Of a DNA stretch of 64,000 bases, positions 34,240 through 47,880 are shown piece by piece. Source of the stretch: Pyrus communis (taxonomy: Eukaryota > Streptophyta > Magnoliopsida > Rosales > Rosaceae). The translations under genes were made by a program, and so were the position numbers. The stretch is from assembly GCF_963583255.1 (NCBI RefSeq), contig NC_084803.1, forward strand, positions 18,673,428-18,737,427, in the 5' to 3' direction. How positions within the stretch are numbered: position 1 is the stretch's first letter; every line of letters begins with the position of its first letter. The notes under the pieces were generated by a model that saw only the letters and a program-made list of their open reading frames with translations, did no database searches and had not been told where the DNA came from.

Positions 34240-35197
34240 CAGCTCTCTGTGGGGACGAAAAATCTGGTTCGACCGTGTTTCGGGTTCTCTCGCAATTTGT
34301 AATAATCAATTGAATACTGGAACAGCCTAGTCACTATTCAGTAACAATTTCATTTAGGTGATACTGAATCATCTCTTTAAGGCGGCGTAAATTAACGCCG
34401 GCGATATGTTTTAGCAATCGAATGATAATATATAATATGTTGTATTGATTGATATGGTTCTTGAATTGGAAGAAGTTCATGCATAAGATAATTTATCATT
34501 TAAAAAATGCAATCTATCCAAAAATTCTACTATGTTCTAAAGTATTCTATACACTCAGATTTTTTTTTGCCATTAGTTTTGAATGGTGATATATGCTCAT
34601 TCCAATGTTTTATTTCTTATCCACCTTATGTTTACACCCACCATAAAAAGTGAAAAAATACAACTCTTTTCCCACCTACCATTATTTCTAAAATAACCCT
34701 ACATATCTCTTTTTCAATTTTTTTCTTGCTTTTAAAAAATTATTACATATTTTAAAAAGCCAATTATCACTAAATGAAAATACACAAGAACTCCAAATAT
34801 CACCATCAGGCAGAAGCCCTCTCCCTAGAAAATTTGCAAAACTATCATTATCGACTCCGCAAATCCCCAACACCTGGCGCCCCTCCTCGATCGCCAACCA
34901 TTGCAGCACCACCACGTCTCAAAAGCTGCTCCAGTACCCAATTTCTATTATTTCCAATTTGATTTCAGACCGCGCAAGAGAGAGTGTGATTAAATTGGAA
35001 GAGCTTCACTCATAATTTGGTGCTGCAACGGCTTTCTCTAACATCAAATTCCTCCAAATTCAATATATGGTAGGTATCCAAATTGTTCCAAAACATCAAA
35101 CACGATCGGGGTTCAACGAGTGTCGGTTTTGTGAGTCCCCTAATGTAATATGGACCATAAGCTTCTCTCCTCATCTATCTCAACATTATAATAGTCT
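34240..35197. other. 3' flank of copy C
   Basis: Homologous to the flank of copy B over roughly 34240-34550 (for example CAGCCTAGTCACTATTCAGT). Beyond that it is unique to this copy; a short CT/CA-rich frame at 34774-34962 has no recognised domain. Confidence 0.5.
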
Positions 35198-35835
35198 TGT
35201 CACATCCCGCCCCAGGCCCCCACCACATTCTGGGCTCAACTCCACCGTAGCACGATATTGTCCACTTTGGGCCCCGACCATGCCCTCAAGATTTTGTTTT
35301 TGGAAATTCACAAGAGAACTTCCCAGTGGGTCACCCATCCTATGACCATTCTCGCCCAAACTCGCTTAAACTTAGGAGTTCCAATGGAACCCGAAACCAA
35401 TGAGCTCCCAAAAGGTCTCGTGTTATAGGAGGTGGGCATGTACATATAAGGCACATCACCCTCTCTCCGTTCGTCGATGTGGGATGTTACAATCCACCCC
35501 CTTAAGGGTTCGACGTCCTCGTCGGCACACTCGCACCACACGGCAGAGTGACTCTGATACCATTCTATCACATCCCAGTTTCGACTCCGCTGTAGCACGA
35601 TATTGTCTGCTTTGGGCCTCGACCACATCCTCACGGTTTTGTTTTTGGGAACTCACACAAGAACTTCCCAGTGGGTCACCCATCCTAGGATTGCTCTCGC
35701 GCGAACTCGCTTAACTTCGGAGTTCCAATGGAACCCGAAGTCAATGAGCTCCCAAAAGGCCTTGTGCTATAAGAGGTGGGCATGTACATATAAGGCACAT
35801 CACCCTCTCTCCGTTGATCGATGTGGGATGTTACA
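35198..35835 (-). mobile_element. Cassandra-type TRIM, diverged, minus orientation
   Basis: LTRs are at 35198-35491 and 35566-35835 around a 74-bp internal domain with a primer site read in reverse (CTCTGATACCATTC). Both LTRs keep the 5S-like segment (reverse of GATGGGTGACCCACTGGGAA). They differ from each other more than those at 8014 or 13350, and the second LTR has a degenerate TATCAC end, so this is an older insertion. Candidate target duplication: AGTCT (35193-35197) and AATCT (35836-35840). Confidence 0.88.
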
Positions 35836-36374
35836 AATCTTGAAGACTAACTTGCTCTACTCTCTGGTGAAGCTTGATAACATCTTCCACAACATGTACT
35901 ATATTGCGAGCCTCAAGGTTTTGCTCTGTCTAGTCCGAAATCCCCTTTTCCTGATAAGTTTAATTTTTGAACTTCCTTTCCCAAGAAAGCTTGTGGGATT
36001 CATGATTTTTTTTTTTCTTATTTATGATATTTTAGTTTTTTTATTTTTTATTTTTTATCAGTATAACTACTAATTTGATTAAAAAGAATCAATATAACTA
36101 ATAGTTATGTGGCAATACATAATTGGTTGATTTTTAGGTATGTAAAGGTCATTTTATACCATGATAAATTTTTCAATAAGAGTATCATTTTATAATGGGT
36201 GAGGAAATAAGACACTGGAATGGGCTTAATAGTACTCTTAATTTGTTATCATTGGATTTCTAATGGCCACAAGCCTCAGTGTATAGGATGAGCTGGAACG
36301 TTAATCTCGCATTCTGTGTATTCCAACATCAATTAGGACACCATTGTGTGAGCTGGAATTGTTTCCCTGATTGA

Positions 36375-36490
36375 GGGCAGTACCCCGCCCCACCTCTCCC
36401 ACCCACCCCCCCCCCCCCAAGTACCCCGCCCCACCTCTCCCACCCCCCCCCCCCCCCCCAGTACTCCGCCCCACCTCCCCCCCCCCCCCC
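36375..36490. repeat. C-rich minisatellite, 3 units with long C tracts
   Basis: The unit is about 40 bp: AGTACCCCGCCCCACCTCTC followed by CCCAC and a run of 10-18 C. Three units end at the last C run. The matching flank of copy B (about 25640-25680) has no such array. The complementary strand is G-run rich and could fold into quadruplexes. Glycine- or proline-rich frames here are not genes. Confidence 0.9.
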
Positions 36491-36724
36491 AAAATACAAA
36501 AACAAAACAAAAAACCCCCAAAAAAAGTCATAATCCGCCCCCTTAACAAATGGAAAAAAAATATTGACAAGTGCAAAACTATTTTCAGAGAGCAATAACA
36601 AATCTTAAAAATAAATATACTTTTATACATGAAATGATAATATATATGAAAGATAATTCCTAAAAACTGTATATCTATTGTCATTTCATATATCCTTACT
36701 CATGTGTCATTTTTAACAATAATG

Positions 36725-36895
36725 TCTCGTTTGATAACCATTTCAGTTTTATGTTTTTATTTCTTTAAAAAATGGAAAGTAAAAAATCAAAACCATCAAA
36801 AGTTAAAAACTTAAAAAAGTAGTTTTTAATTTCTTAGTTTTAGTTTTCATAATTAACAAATCTTCACTTTTCATAAAAAGCTAAAAACAAAATGA
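36725..36895. mobile_element. Small AT-rich MITE (GTTTGATAAC family)
   Basis: Starts TCGTTTGATAACCATTTCAG, with inverted AT-rich arms. Counterpart of 29848-29970 in the previous array unit. Confidence 0.5.
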
Positions 36896-37343
36896 TTGTC
36901 CTTACGTAAATCAAAGTGATATTTCTCTAAATAAATAAAAAAAATCAAAGCCACATTTCACTAATACAAGGACCAAACAAATAGTTTAGCCCAATAAAAG
37001 CCCATTTATGTTCATATTAGAGCGTCTTCCTTTTGGGCTTAGCCCAATTATAAATTATTAAATTTCACTTGGCGGGCAGCACATTATTTGGTGGGAAAAT
37101 CAAGGCCTGCGACAAAAATTAGATTTCTGTCTTCTTACCAACAATTTAGATTCCACTATTTTCGGAAAGAATAAGATTCCTTTCAATTCTTTTCGGATCC
37201 TGAAAATTAATGAATGAAATGAGCACTCTAAATTTTCTCACTCTCACTCAACCCTCTCGCGCCTCACGGAGCTCGCAGCTCAGCATTGGCTCAGTACGGC
37301 CGAGTAGTCATCCACGGCGGTGGTGTCAGTTCCCGATTCATCC

Positions 37344-40300
37344 ATGGCGGACGCCGATTCCAGGTCCGATCTCCCTCTCATTCTCCTTGCACCTCTATCC
37401 TCGGTTTCCTTCCAATCGCATGGTTCGTCAATTGGGGTTTGTATATATCGAATCTTCGATTGCTGGAAAAAGTAATAAGTTGAAAAATGAAAGCTTTGGA
37501 TTCAATTTGATTTATTGTTAATCCTGTGAATTCAATGCAGCTGTTTGAGTTCTGATTACGCGGAGATCATCGTAGTTCGCCACGGCGAAACGGCCTGGAA
37601 CGCTGACCGTAGAATACAGGTCTTCTTTTTCACTTAAACTACGTCGTTTTGTTAGTTGTTTGATGAGTAGAGGTGCATGATTTAGGTCAGCTCATAGCAC
37701 AATCTAAAATTTTATGTTAATATCCCAAATTTCGCGGCTTGTTTACTCTGCGAATCTGCGATAATATTGAACTTGTTAAGCAAGTAGTTCTTAAGAGAAT
37801 GAAAATGGTATGTAAGGTTACAAGTGATGCATTGTGTAGTATTCTATCGGAAATTGTTATGGGATTATAGTGTTGTTGTTTTATACCCAACAAACATTTT
37901 CCGTTGCTTCGTGACTATGTAATTGACCTCGCGGTTAATGAACATTTTCCTCTGAACTTTGACCGATGTTTGTGTTTAGTTCATAAAATTTCGAAATGGG
38001 TCGCTTAATTCCGTTGAACTTCAGTAAAATGATTTAAAGTGTCCCTTGGCATGACTTCGGTTATCTTTCCTGTCAAAAATGGTCACGCATCACATGCACT
38101 GCTCTTTCTTAGAGGCATTTATGTCACACCGAAGGAACTGCGGGAGAAAAGAGAATGAGGTGCTTTAGATGGTTGCCTATTGAAGACACTATTTTGCTCT
38201 TTTTAAGAGAAAAAAAATATCAAGTGCGGGTCGATCAGTGAACACTGACTTTGGGGGTGGCTGCCACGGCAGCCGCCAAGCTTGGGATGCTACAGTAGCT
38301 AAAAGAAATTCCCTAGAAAGAGTGTCCAGCAATTCTAAGAACCTCCAATTCTTTTTCATTATTATTTTCTTCTCATGGTTCCTGTAGAAAACAGAAATAC
38401 CCCTTAAAAATGGCCAGATGCCTGTCACGTCTTTGTTTTATATGGGAAGGATAACAGCAATTATGCCAAGTGTCATTTGGAGATATCAAATGAAGTTCCG
38501 GGACATTGTGATCTGAATTGGATGACCAAAGTGAGACATGGGTAAATTTCCTGGATTATTAGTGTGTTTTACCCTTCTTTTCTAAAAGCTAAATTCATGT
38601 TGGGCAGGGTCATTTGGATGTTGAGTTAAACGATGCTGGGAGGCAGCAAGCAGCTGCAGTAAGTTACGAACTATATATATTGTATATACACACAGAATTT
38701 TTAAGGGAAGGGGTCCCCATTTTTTGAGGAACACACACGACGGTTTTAAGCCATACCTTTGACTTGTTAATCTCTGACAAAGTTTTTGTTTGCACCCTGA
38801 AGGTGGGTAATAGATTATCCAAGGATCCCAAAATCTCCCTCGTATATTCTTCTGACCTGAGTCGAGCTTATGAGACTGCACAGATCATTGCATCCAAGTG
38901 TGGTGGGCTAACGGTAGATAATCTTTTTTTACCTCCCTGTTGCATCTATTGAAGTAGATTCCATAAAAGATAGTACCGGTTTTTATTGCAATAACAAATA
39001 ATGTAGATGGTGCCACCAAGTGTTTTCTTGATTCTCTAAACTAGAAAAACAGACATGAAATTGGAAGCTGCATTATATAAATATAAATTTACTGTGGTTT
39101 GTCAATAAGTAAAGTAAAATTATGGAGTCAAAGTCTTGGTAATCAACTCATCTAATACATGCCACCGAAAATTGGAATTGGATAAATCAATTTATTAATA
39201 TGAAGCCAAATGCATAATTTGGATGAGAGAAATTGTTTTTTTCTTTTCGGTATATCATATGTAAAGACTGTTGGGTAAAATTTCAGGTTGTAACAGATCC
39301 TGATTTACGAGAAAGGCATTTAGGTGATCTTCAAGGACTTGTTTACCATGAACTTGCCAAACTTAAACCTCACGCTCACCAGGCCTTTTTATCTCGTGAG
39401 ACATGTCAAGAGATCCCAGTAAGCAATCTTCTAGTACTTTGGGCCTAAGTATATAACAGTTGGTACTTCTTTGAATTTTGTATGTAATCTAACATCCGCA
39501 TTACAAGAGTACTGCCTGTCTTCACACCCGACTGAGGTTGATGTTCTAGTCTCTGGTTTGGGTTGGAGAAAGAGGGTACTTGTAAGATATAAGATTGTGG
39601 TATTAGTATTGTTCTTTCTTGCGTAATCGTGCAATAGATGTCTAATTGATAACCTATATCTACGGACTCTACTGTTTTTTCATGGTAATGGCTATTGTCA
39701 CATAGCATGTGATATCATGGTTAAAACGAGTGAAAAATTGGCCAACATGTAATTATGATAATGGATACCCTAAAATTATTCTGCTCAGGGGCATTAATTT
39801 TAGCTTTGGACATCAAAATACAAGTTTATGTTTATTTCACTATTCTACAAATGCAGGGGGGTGGAGAAAGTCTTGATCAACTTCATCGACGCTGCACATC
39901 TTCATTGCAGCGAATTGGCAATAAACACAAAGGTACGGTAGCACGAGGGGGATTTCTCATTTGTATCTTTACTGCTATGGAATTTTCAAAATATTTTAAT
40001 AAAATTTTAGTTAGTTTGTGAGCTCCAATATGCATTTTTTCATTTTGAGATCACGAGTCCTTGAGAAAAACTAACGAGTTCTTTGTTGAATGTGACACAG
40101 GTCGTAGAGTGGAATGACCATTTTTAGATCAATATATTTTTGTATAAACTATTCTAATGCAATCGAGACACGTTTTGCCTTTCAATTTATAACTAAGCTG
40201 CAACAACAGATGCCAATTTAGATCAAGGGCAACACAAATAACAATTTGAATGCTTATATCGTGGTTTGTTTCAATTGCAGGAGAGCGAGTAGTTGTGGCC

Positions 40301-40504
40301 ACTCATGGGGGGGTCATCAGAACACTCCTCAAGAAAGGTTACCCAAATGGCAAGTCTATAGGCAAAGTAGCCAATACATCGATCCACATATTTCACTTGT
40401 ACGATGACAACAAATGGGCCGTAAAATCCTCGGGTGATGTTAGTCATCTTAACCAGACAGATTTTCTGCAATCAAATTTCGGTGGGGACGAAAAATCTGG
40501 TTAG
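37344..40504 (+). CDS. Histidine phosphatase, phosphoglycerate mutase-like 4 type (copy D), 7 exons, 230 aa
   Basis: Exons are 37344-37363, 37541-37619, 38608-38658, 38803-38913, 39287-39418, 39857-39932 and 40281-40504. The frame is open from ATG to TAG with GT-AG introns. It has RHGETAWNADRRIQ, QGHLDVELNDAGRQQA, SSDLSRAYETAQIIAS, LRERHLGDLQG, GGGESLDQ and THGGVI. These are the forms I associate with the single-copy plant phosphoglycerate mutase-like 4 proteins, so D is the conservative member of the array. The start is fixed by agreement with copies B and C (MADADS against MAEADS); upstream ATGs at 37210 and 37219 are out of frame. A MITE end lies in intron 3. It is likely the functional orthologue; the substrate is unknown. 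Confidence 0.93.
38675..38735. mobile_element. MITE terminus in intron 3 of copy D
   Basis: TATACACACAGAATTTTTAA and GGGAAGGGGTCCCCATTTTT match one end of the fold-back MITE at 55431-55688. Only one end is recognisable. Confidence 0.5.
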
Positions 40505-42044
40505 TCCGTGTTTCAAGTGCTCTCGCAATTTGTAGTAATCAATTGAATGCTAGAACTACCTAGTCACTATTCAGTAACAATTTCGTTTAGCTGATGCTGA
40601 ATAATCGTATTAAGGCGGCCTAGATTAAAGCCGCTTGTATGTTTTTACAATCGAACGATAACAATATGTTGTATTGAATTGATTGATATGATTCTTGGCT
40701 ATGTTGCACATTGCTTGCATCTTCATTTAAGTTGCCAACTTTCACAAATCACAAGCAGAATGCAAGTTGTAGAATCCTTGACCAGACCTACCACATGCAT
40801 GAAGCACCCAAAAAAACACAAGTTGAACATTGCTGACCCAGCGACGCCAGCACCTACCACTCAACACCACCTTTCTTCGATTGGAAGAAGTCCAAGCGTA
40901 AGATATGGCACTGAGGTTGTAATTCATATAACCACTTCATCGAAATTCTATTATGCCCCGGTGCATTATACATCGGAATTTTTCGCTATATCTTGGTCAT
41001 TGATCATCGTCTAGGTATCTAAAGCCAAGAATCCCCGTGTAGAAAATCCTCCAATGCAGTCTATGCATTCCAACATCAACGAAAATCGGCGTTTTTAACA
41101 CTTGGATCTTGCTTTTCATTTTTTTTACCAAAGATCTGACAATTGAAAATGCAGAGCATTCGATACCCGGAGCCCGATACGAAATTATTTCTCTAATTGG
41201 AATGGAGTCCTGTTCTGAGGTGCAAAATTCCTTTGGGTGCTTGTGCTTATTGGAATAGAAGCTGTGGTAGGCTGCAGCGCTCGTTATAATTGCTTTGTGC
41301 TGTTAGTTTTGGGTAATTTAATGCTGGGTTTATGGAAATGCGAAGTTGGTGTGAGGTGGTTGTCACTGGCCAAGAAGGTCATTTACAACGTTTTCTGACC
41401 GACTATTGAGAAGAGGCATGCAAACCTTAATGAGTCATGATCATCAAAATATAGGAGGACCCAGGAAAAGATTGCTGGGTTCAACTTAAAATGGGCAGTG
41501 GACCTGAAATTATCATCCAACCTCTGGAGTCAACAAACATATGGTTACGTTAAGGGTTTCGTTTGAAGACCATTTTATGTTTGTTTTTGTTGCTACAAAT
41601 GAGGGAATTATATGGGACAAGGATGAACGGGAATACATAGAAAAATGGTAATGAGAGTGATGTAGAAGAAATGTATACGGAGTAGTACATTCTCCTTCAT
41701 TTTTCACTCGTTTCCCACCGCCATCCTTCCACCCTTCTTTATTCCTCATTTCAAGCATGTATTTTCTTTTTAACTCTAAGAAAAAAGAATAAAAAAAATT
41801 AAAAAAAAAAAGCTAAATGATTATAAAATGAACCCTAAGGCGGGATTTACAAATTTGTTTTTCTCAGAATTAAATTTGAAACTTAAACAAAAGTTAAAAC
41901 CATAATTTGTTTTCTTCTTTTAGACTAGTAGAATTGTAGAAACGATATTCTATACTAATGGGAGGGAGGGGATTTGAAATCAAGACTAGTGATTGAAGAG
42001 AAATACCCAAACCATCAAGACAATCCACCTGTAGCCAAGGTTCT
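40505..42044. other. 3' flank of copy D, then unique sequence
   Basis: About 40505-40680 is homologous to the flanks of copies B and C. Parts near 40880-41220 still echo copy B's flank (for example TCTAATTGGAATGGAG and GGAATGAAGGAAG). After about 41230 there is no recognised gene or repeat. Confidence 0.5.
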
Positions 42045-42476
42045 AAAAGACACTAAACACTAGTCGGACGGTGAACTAGGGCCTAGGCAGACTAGGCGGA
42101 CTTAAGTAAATTTATTATACATTGTGTAAATAAATGCCCATTTATACTTAAAAAAACACATAATTGTATGTGATATATTAATTGAATAATAAAATGACAT
42201 ATAGATTATAAAGTGTTATAACATATTGAAAACATGGGGAACAAGCATGTAATGAGTGTTCATCCAAGTATTTAAAAAGCCTCTTACATTTTATTGATAA
42301 AATAAAATGCAAAATGAAAGTTATCAATTTTCTGTCTAAGTGAGAGTCACAACCTAGACGGGTGCCTAGGAGGGTTTAGGCGGATGTCTAAGCAAATCTA
42401 GGTTTATTTTCTTAATATTCAAACGCTTAGAGATTAATCGGGACGGTGACCAACTGCCTAACCGCTAGAACGGTGC
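42045..42476. repeat. GCGCCTAG-type repeat, short diverged copy
   Basis: Opens AGGTTCTAAAAGACACTAAA and GGGCCTAGGCAGACTAGGCG and closes with GGGTGCCTAGGAGGGTTTAG and CCGCTAGAACGGTG. Same family as 20008-21062, with weaker GC motifs. Confidence 0.55.
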
Positions 42477-45400
42477 CAATAGCATATGCCAATATTCATG
42501 TGTTAGTTCATAAACAATGGATATTAATTGCAAATAGAAAGGACATTATTCAATATTATAAAAAAGTTAGAATTCTCGGATGTGAAATTCACATTCTCAA
42601 CAAACATATACTTGAACCGACATGATTTTGACCATAAAAATAATTTGATTATACATAGCAAAAGAACATCCGAATCTGAAAGCATCATGATGGAACAAAT
42701 TGACCACAAGAAAAGATGGATGGAAAATGATTCAATAGCAATGATAATTTTCTATGTTTTCTTATGCTTATGATTTCATTGGCAAGGTAAGCATGCGCGC
42801 CATGCGTTGCGTGGGGCTTCCTCATATGCCACTGTTTGATACATATGATTGATTTGGTTTGGTTTGATTTTGACTAATTGAAGAAAATTAATTTGAATTG
42901 GTTCGCTTTGGTTTTAGCTTGGGTTTATTCAAGCCTCTCGTTTTAAATTAGGTTGGTTTTATTCCGGCCTCTCATTTTTAAATTGCACAAAACAAGTCAA
43001 CAAATAAAGTATATACGATTAACTTATTCCGTTATTAATCAACCTAATATAGACTAATATTAGTGTTAAGTAGTTTAATTTTGCTTTTCTTTTCTTTTTG
43101 ACTTCTGCATAAGCTACAAGATCGTTTTCCGACTTTAGCCAAAGTGCCAACATCGTTGATTATGTGAATGATGATACATTGTGATGGTCAACCCTTAAAA
43201 CAAAATTTTATTAATTTACTCTCACATGCATCATGTTCTCAGGTTTTTAGCGATTTTTTTAATGTTTTGTCCAACGAGTCCGGCACCACCCACATCCACA
43301 TGGTAAACTTAAACCAAAAAATGGATATTATTATTGGCAGCCTAAAACATGGTACAGTGTATGTATATATGCCCATTGGAAAAATTGGATGCATGAGCTA
43401 GCCATGCATGCATCCCCCTCCATTTGGCGCCAATCCAATGAAAGGCAGCTGGTTCATGCCTTCATGCATTGAGATTGCAGGTTTAAGTGATTCGTAAATC
43501 CTAGTCATAATTCCACACACGTGGATGATCTTATTGCTGGAGAAATAAGGGAAAATTGAGGAAAGGAAGTAGTGGGAGAGATATATAAGAGCACTTAGTC
43601 ACATTCAAAGTTCTGTGTTTGATTTGTCCTTCTTTGATATTGTTTACAGCAATAAACAAAAAATGTTAAAGAAAGTTGAGGTTATTAACAATATGAGAAA
43701 AAACCTACCGTCATAAGCCATTGCAAGATTTTGCTTTTCACATCCTAATATATTTTGACAAAATGCAATGTTGTAACTTATATATATTTTAGTGGGGGGC
43801 TGAATCATGACCGGAGTGTTTGGTTCGTAGCAATATCATGAAGCATGAATGTTAGATTTTGGAATTAGGTCTGACATTGTAAGTGGGGGGCAATTGGCCC
43901 CTAGGAGTTTTACAAGTTTATTAAATTATTAAATTAAAATTTGACAAACTGCTGTAGTTTAATTAGTTGCTTAAGAATATTCATCATTGCATCCGAAATT
44001 TCTTGTTCAAATCTCCGTTTTTGTAGTATAAATAAATTTCAGCATAGACCATTCTAGCGTACACCAAAAAAATTATTCTGGGATAATTAAATTTATTTAC
44101 GTTTGAAGTCATATATAACATGAAAGCATCATTAATTATTGCTGCCGATTCACGTGAATTCGAAACCGCCCCAAAGTCCAAATTCAACACTTCCCAGCTA
44201 AAGCGAGAGAGAGGAGAAATCCACTAGGGCTCCACTACTATTCCTTTTCTTGGTTAGCAAGCTTCTTATTGTACTATTCTCATAACTTGCCCATCCGTTC
44301 GTCTCGGAAACATCTCGCTCTCTTATCACTTGGTTACTAAGAATTCATTGTTTAATGACTAAAAATTCATTGTCACCTGATGATCAATGAATTTATGATC
44401 ACTCACACTCATATTCGATATCAAGGTTTTGAGATTAAAATACTAAAAACACATATTTATTCTCTGCTTTTGATATTAAATCTAATGGTAAGTGATCAAG
44501 CGTTTCTTAGTGATCAAGAACAGATTTATGTGCAATTGAAAATGTCATTTTGTATATTAATGCATCATCTAATGAAAAATTAGGACTATCATGCATGCAC
44601 CTTAGCTTGTTATGCAATATAAAGGGTGTATAGAAATTTAAAATATACTAAAACTAAAAATCAATTGATTTACTATTTATAAATACAGTTGAGTGACGAT
44701 TTTCCCCCGCTTAGTTAATGTTATTTCATGTCTGACCCTAGGTCATCACCTTCTTCGTACAACTCAGTCTTCTTCTTCTTCTTTCGTTTTCTTCATACAA
44801 TAGCTCTACACTTCAAATTCATATATCTCAATAAACTACTACACACTTGATTCTGTTTTTCACCTACAAATTCTGGGTCACGAGATACACACGACGAAGG
44901 TATATAAGCTATTCTAGGTTTTGGTTGAATTATCCTGAATTTTGAAATTTTAGGGAATTGATTTGTTTCCGTGTTGCACGTTTTAAGATTCATTTTCGCC
45001 ATGGTGATTTAAGGTTGTATGAAATAGAATTTCTGTGCGAATTGTCGACGTGTTCTTCTTCTATCGGTCTTCTCTCCTCTCAGTCAATCATCTTCTTTTT
45101 TTTGTTTCAATTTGCGATTCAATTTAATTTGAAATTAAGAAATCTTCCTTTCTTTCTATTTTTTCCTTTTCTTTTTGTTTTTGAAGAACTATGCATAATA
45201 GTTAAATGGAGCCTAGTTAAATATTGTGACATTTGGAAATCCTTACTTCTGTGATTGTGATATGATTAGTGAAATATGCATTTTGAATAGGGTTGTTGTG
45301 CTGCAGGTTTTTTATGATGTACCAAATATTTATTTTGGGTTGAATTTCAACTTCTAATAGATTGATTAGTAATCTCTCATGGGTTTGGAAATAATAATTT

Positions 45401-47738
45401 GTTTCCGAGCTTCTTTGTACTGTAATTGAGTGTGTTAGCGTCATTTTACTTTTCATTCGGATGGTAAGCAAAAATTCCTCAACTATACAAGAAATGAGGA
45501 AGATAAATACACTAACACACTTTGTTTTCTCTTCAATATCAGGGTTGAATACATTTCGTTTGCATATTTCTTAATAATGGTTTCCCACTTTTCCTTTAGA
45601 AAGATTTGAAAGTGCTGCTGATTTTGCTTTTGTATTTATTTTGTTGTTAGGAATTAATATTGGGAGGTGTTAAATGGACAGTTGGGATTGGGTTCAAGTC
45701 TCACAACAGAGTGCGGGCATTCCTGCTAGTTGTCACTCAATAGCAAGTTGGTGATAAACAATCAGTGTACCTAAGATTGTGCAGCTTGTCAAACATTTGA
45801 ATCCTTACTTTGGAATAGTCCTTGTTATTAGGTACCTACCAAACAATTTTTGGTACATCTACAATGTCCGTTAATGAGACTACTTTTCATGAAAGTTTTC
45901 ACTAATACAATAACTTATACTACTTCTAACAACATTGAAATGTCATCGTTTGACCAACAAAAAAATGTTAAGAGGTACTAAATTAGTATCTCTCACCTTC
46001 CATTGTTAAAGAAATCAGTTATCCAATCTGTTAGACGCATCAAAACTTGTTCTATAATTCGAGAAGAATTGAGAGGTTAGATGCTAGATTATCATCAACG
46101 AGGACAACATTTTTGACATAATTCTACTAATTATCAGAATCGAGATCCCTAATTGTCCATTTTTTTAATATAAAATACTAATTATTTTTCCTCACCCCGT
46201 TAGTTGGTAACATAAAATGCCAAAAAAATAAATAAAAGAAAAGCATTAACTTGTAGAAAAATTAATAATAATTCTTGTAAACACGTTTTAGATTCAAAAC
46301 ATGCACAACACATGGATATATTTTGTGTAACAATTTCTTGAACACGTTGGTTCGACATAGTCTATGCGTGCTTGTTTTGCTTCTTAAAGAAAAATTAATT
46401 CAATACGTATATGCTTTATTCTTTTAAAGAGAAAAACAAAAAAACAAAATAGAGCGGGCTGATTTTCACACCTCACTTTTACGATACCACTTTTTAATAT
46501 TTTTTTTTTAATTTCTAACCATTAGATCAAATAAATAAATAACAAATGATTGCAAAAAATTAAAAGGAACTTGTGAAAATAATTTTTCCAAATCTATATT
46601 AATCTCTATTAATTAATGAAACTCTCTTTTGTCAACCAAAAGAGGGTGAAAAGACAACTTAGTCTTCTATCACATACAAAAAAAATGATGGGCAATAATG
46701 TAATTTCATAGGTTCAAATCTTACTGTTTTTTTATCGAAGCCTCATCTACAAGTGATATTAAAATATCTCTAATATTTAAAATAAAAAAAATAAAAAAAA
46801 ACAAAAACAAAAACCTCCCACTCCCCCCACGTTCTCTCTCTCTCCCCTTCTCATTTTCTAAAGAAATGTATTCATACACATAAAGTGTGTAGGCAAATGC
46901 TAGTGTGTGTGTATATATATACATAATCTTTTTCGTTTTTCTATTGGTCTATTTTGTTATGTGGAAAATATATTTCTCATGGGAATGAATATTTGGCCAA
47001 TCAGTGGATCCCCATTTTTTTAAAAATTAGGGATTAGTTATGGGGCCAAAACGACATCGAATTTCAACTATTCGAACTGATTGTTTTCCAAATTGCACAT
47101 CATGGACCATCCTTATAAAATATTAGCCAAATTGGAAATATTTGAGGCATATAATTGAGGTCAAAGAAATTGACGAACACTATAGTTTAAGAAACATTGA
47201 AATTTCATCATGACAGTTGAACGGGCAAATGGTTTCAAATTGAATTTATTTTTGCGAGGATGATCTATCAATCGAAAATTACAACATAAACTGCTCGGAT
47301 CGCTGAAATCCGATATATAGTAGGTCGCATAACTAACCCTTATTTTTTTCTTCTAAAAAGGGTCCCCATAAAGGGACTGTTTGGCCAATATGTAAAGCTA
47401 TCCTGGGCATTTTACTGGGTCTAACGTCCAACCTGACCAACCTATCCAATATGGGTTGAGTTTGGGTTCTAAACATTAAAACTTTACTTTTGAGTAAAAA
47501 TTAAACCGTTTGTTCAATAGGGGTTTGAGTTGGGTTGAAGTATTATTAAACTGATTGAAACCAACCCACCTAAATAACAATAATTCTGAAAAATATATGT
47601 ACATTGAATAAATTTATACATGAATGTAGTAACTTTTAAATGTACTTGTTTATTAATGCTTGATTTAAATAGTGAAATTTATATATTAGTAACATGTAGT
47701 GATATAACAACATCAAATTCATATGAATTAGGCCACTT
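42477..47738. other. Long intergenic stretch, no gene recognised
   Basis: All frames are short. A CT-rich stretch with TCTTCTTCTTCTTTCG at about 44770 followed by a possible donor (GAAGGTATATAAGC near 44896) looks like a 5' leader with an intron, but no protein-coding continuation is found up to 47.7 kb. A GT/TA microsatellite lies near 46900-46922. No confident call is possible. Confidence 0.4.
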
Positions 47739-47880
47739 AGTTTTGCGGTAGTATTCCTCTTTACCTGCAAGTAAGAGATTTTAGGTTCGATTATCGCTAA
47801 AGGCGAATTTGAACCACATTATAGCTAGCCCATTGTGAGGTTTAGCCAACTCATACCCTTTTAATGTAGATGAAAATTGA
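47739..47880 (+). mobile_element. tRNA-type SINE, best-preserved copy
   Basis: GCCACTTAGTTTTGCGGTAG (A-box region), TTAGGTTCGATTATCGC (B-box), then AAAGGCGAATTTGAACCACA and CCCATTGTGAGG. Same family as 6878, 16271 and 22559. Confidence 0.75.

Noticed and set aside
36301..36684. Glycine-rich and proline-rich proteins at the C-tract region
   Set aside because: They are translations of a C/G minisatellite on either strand.
44380..45254. A small gene with leader and intron near 44.7-45.3 kb
   Set aside because: A CT-rich leader and possible donor are visible, but no recognisable coding sequence follows.
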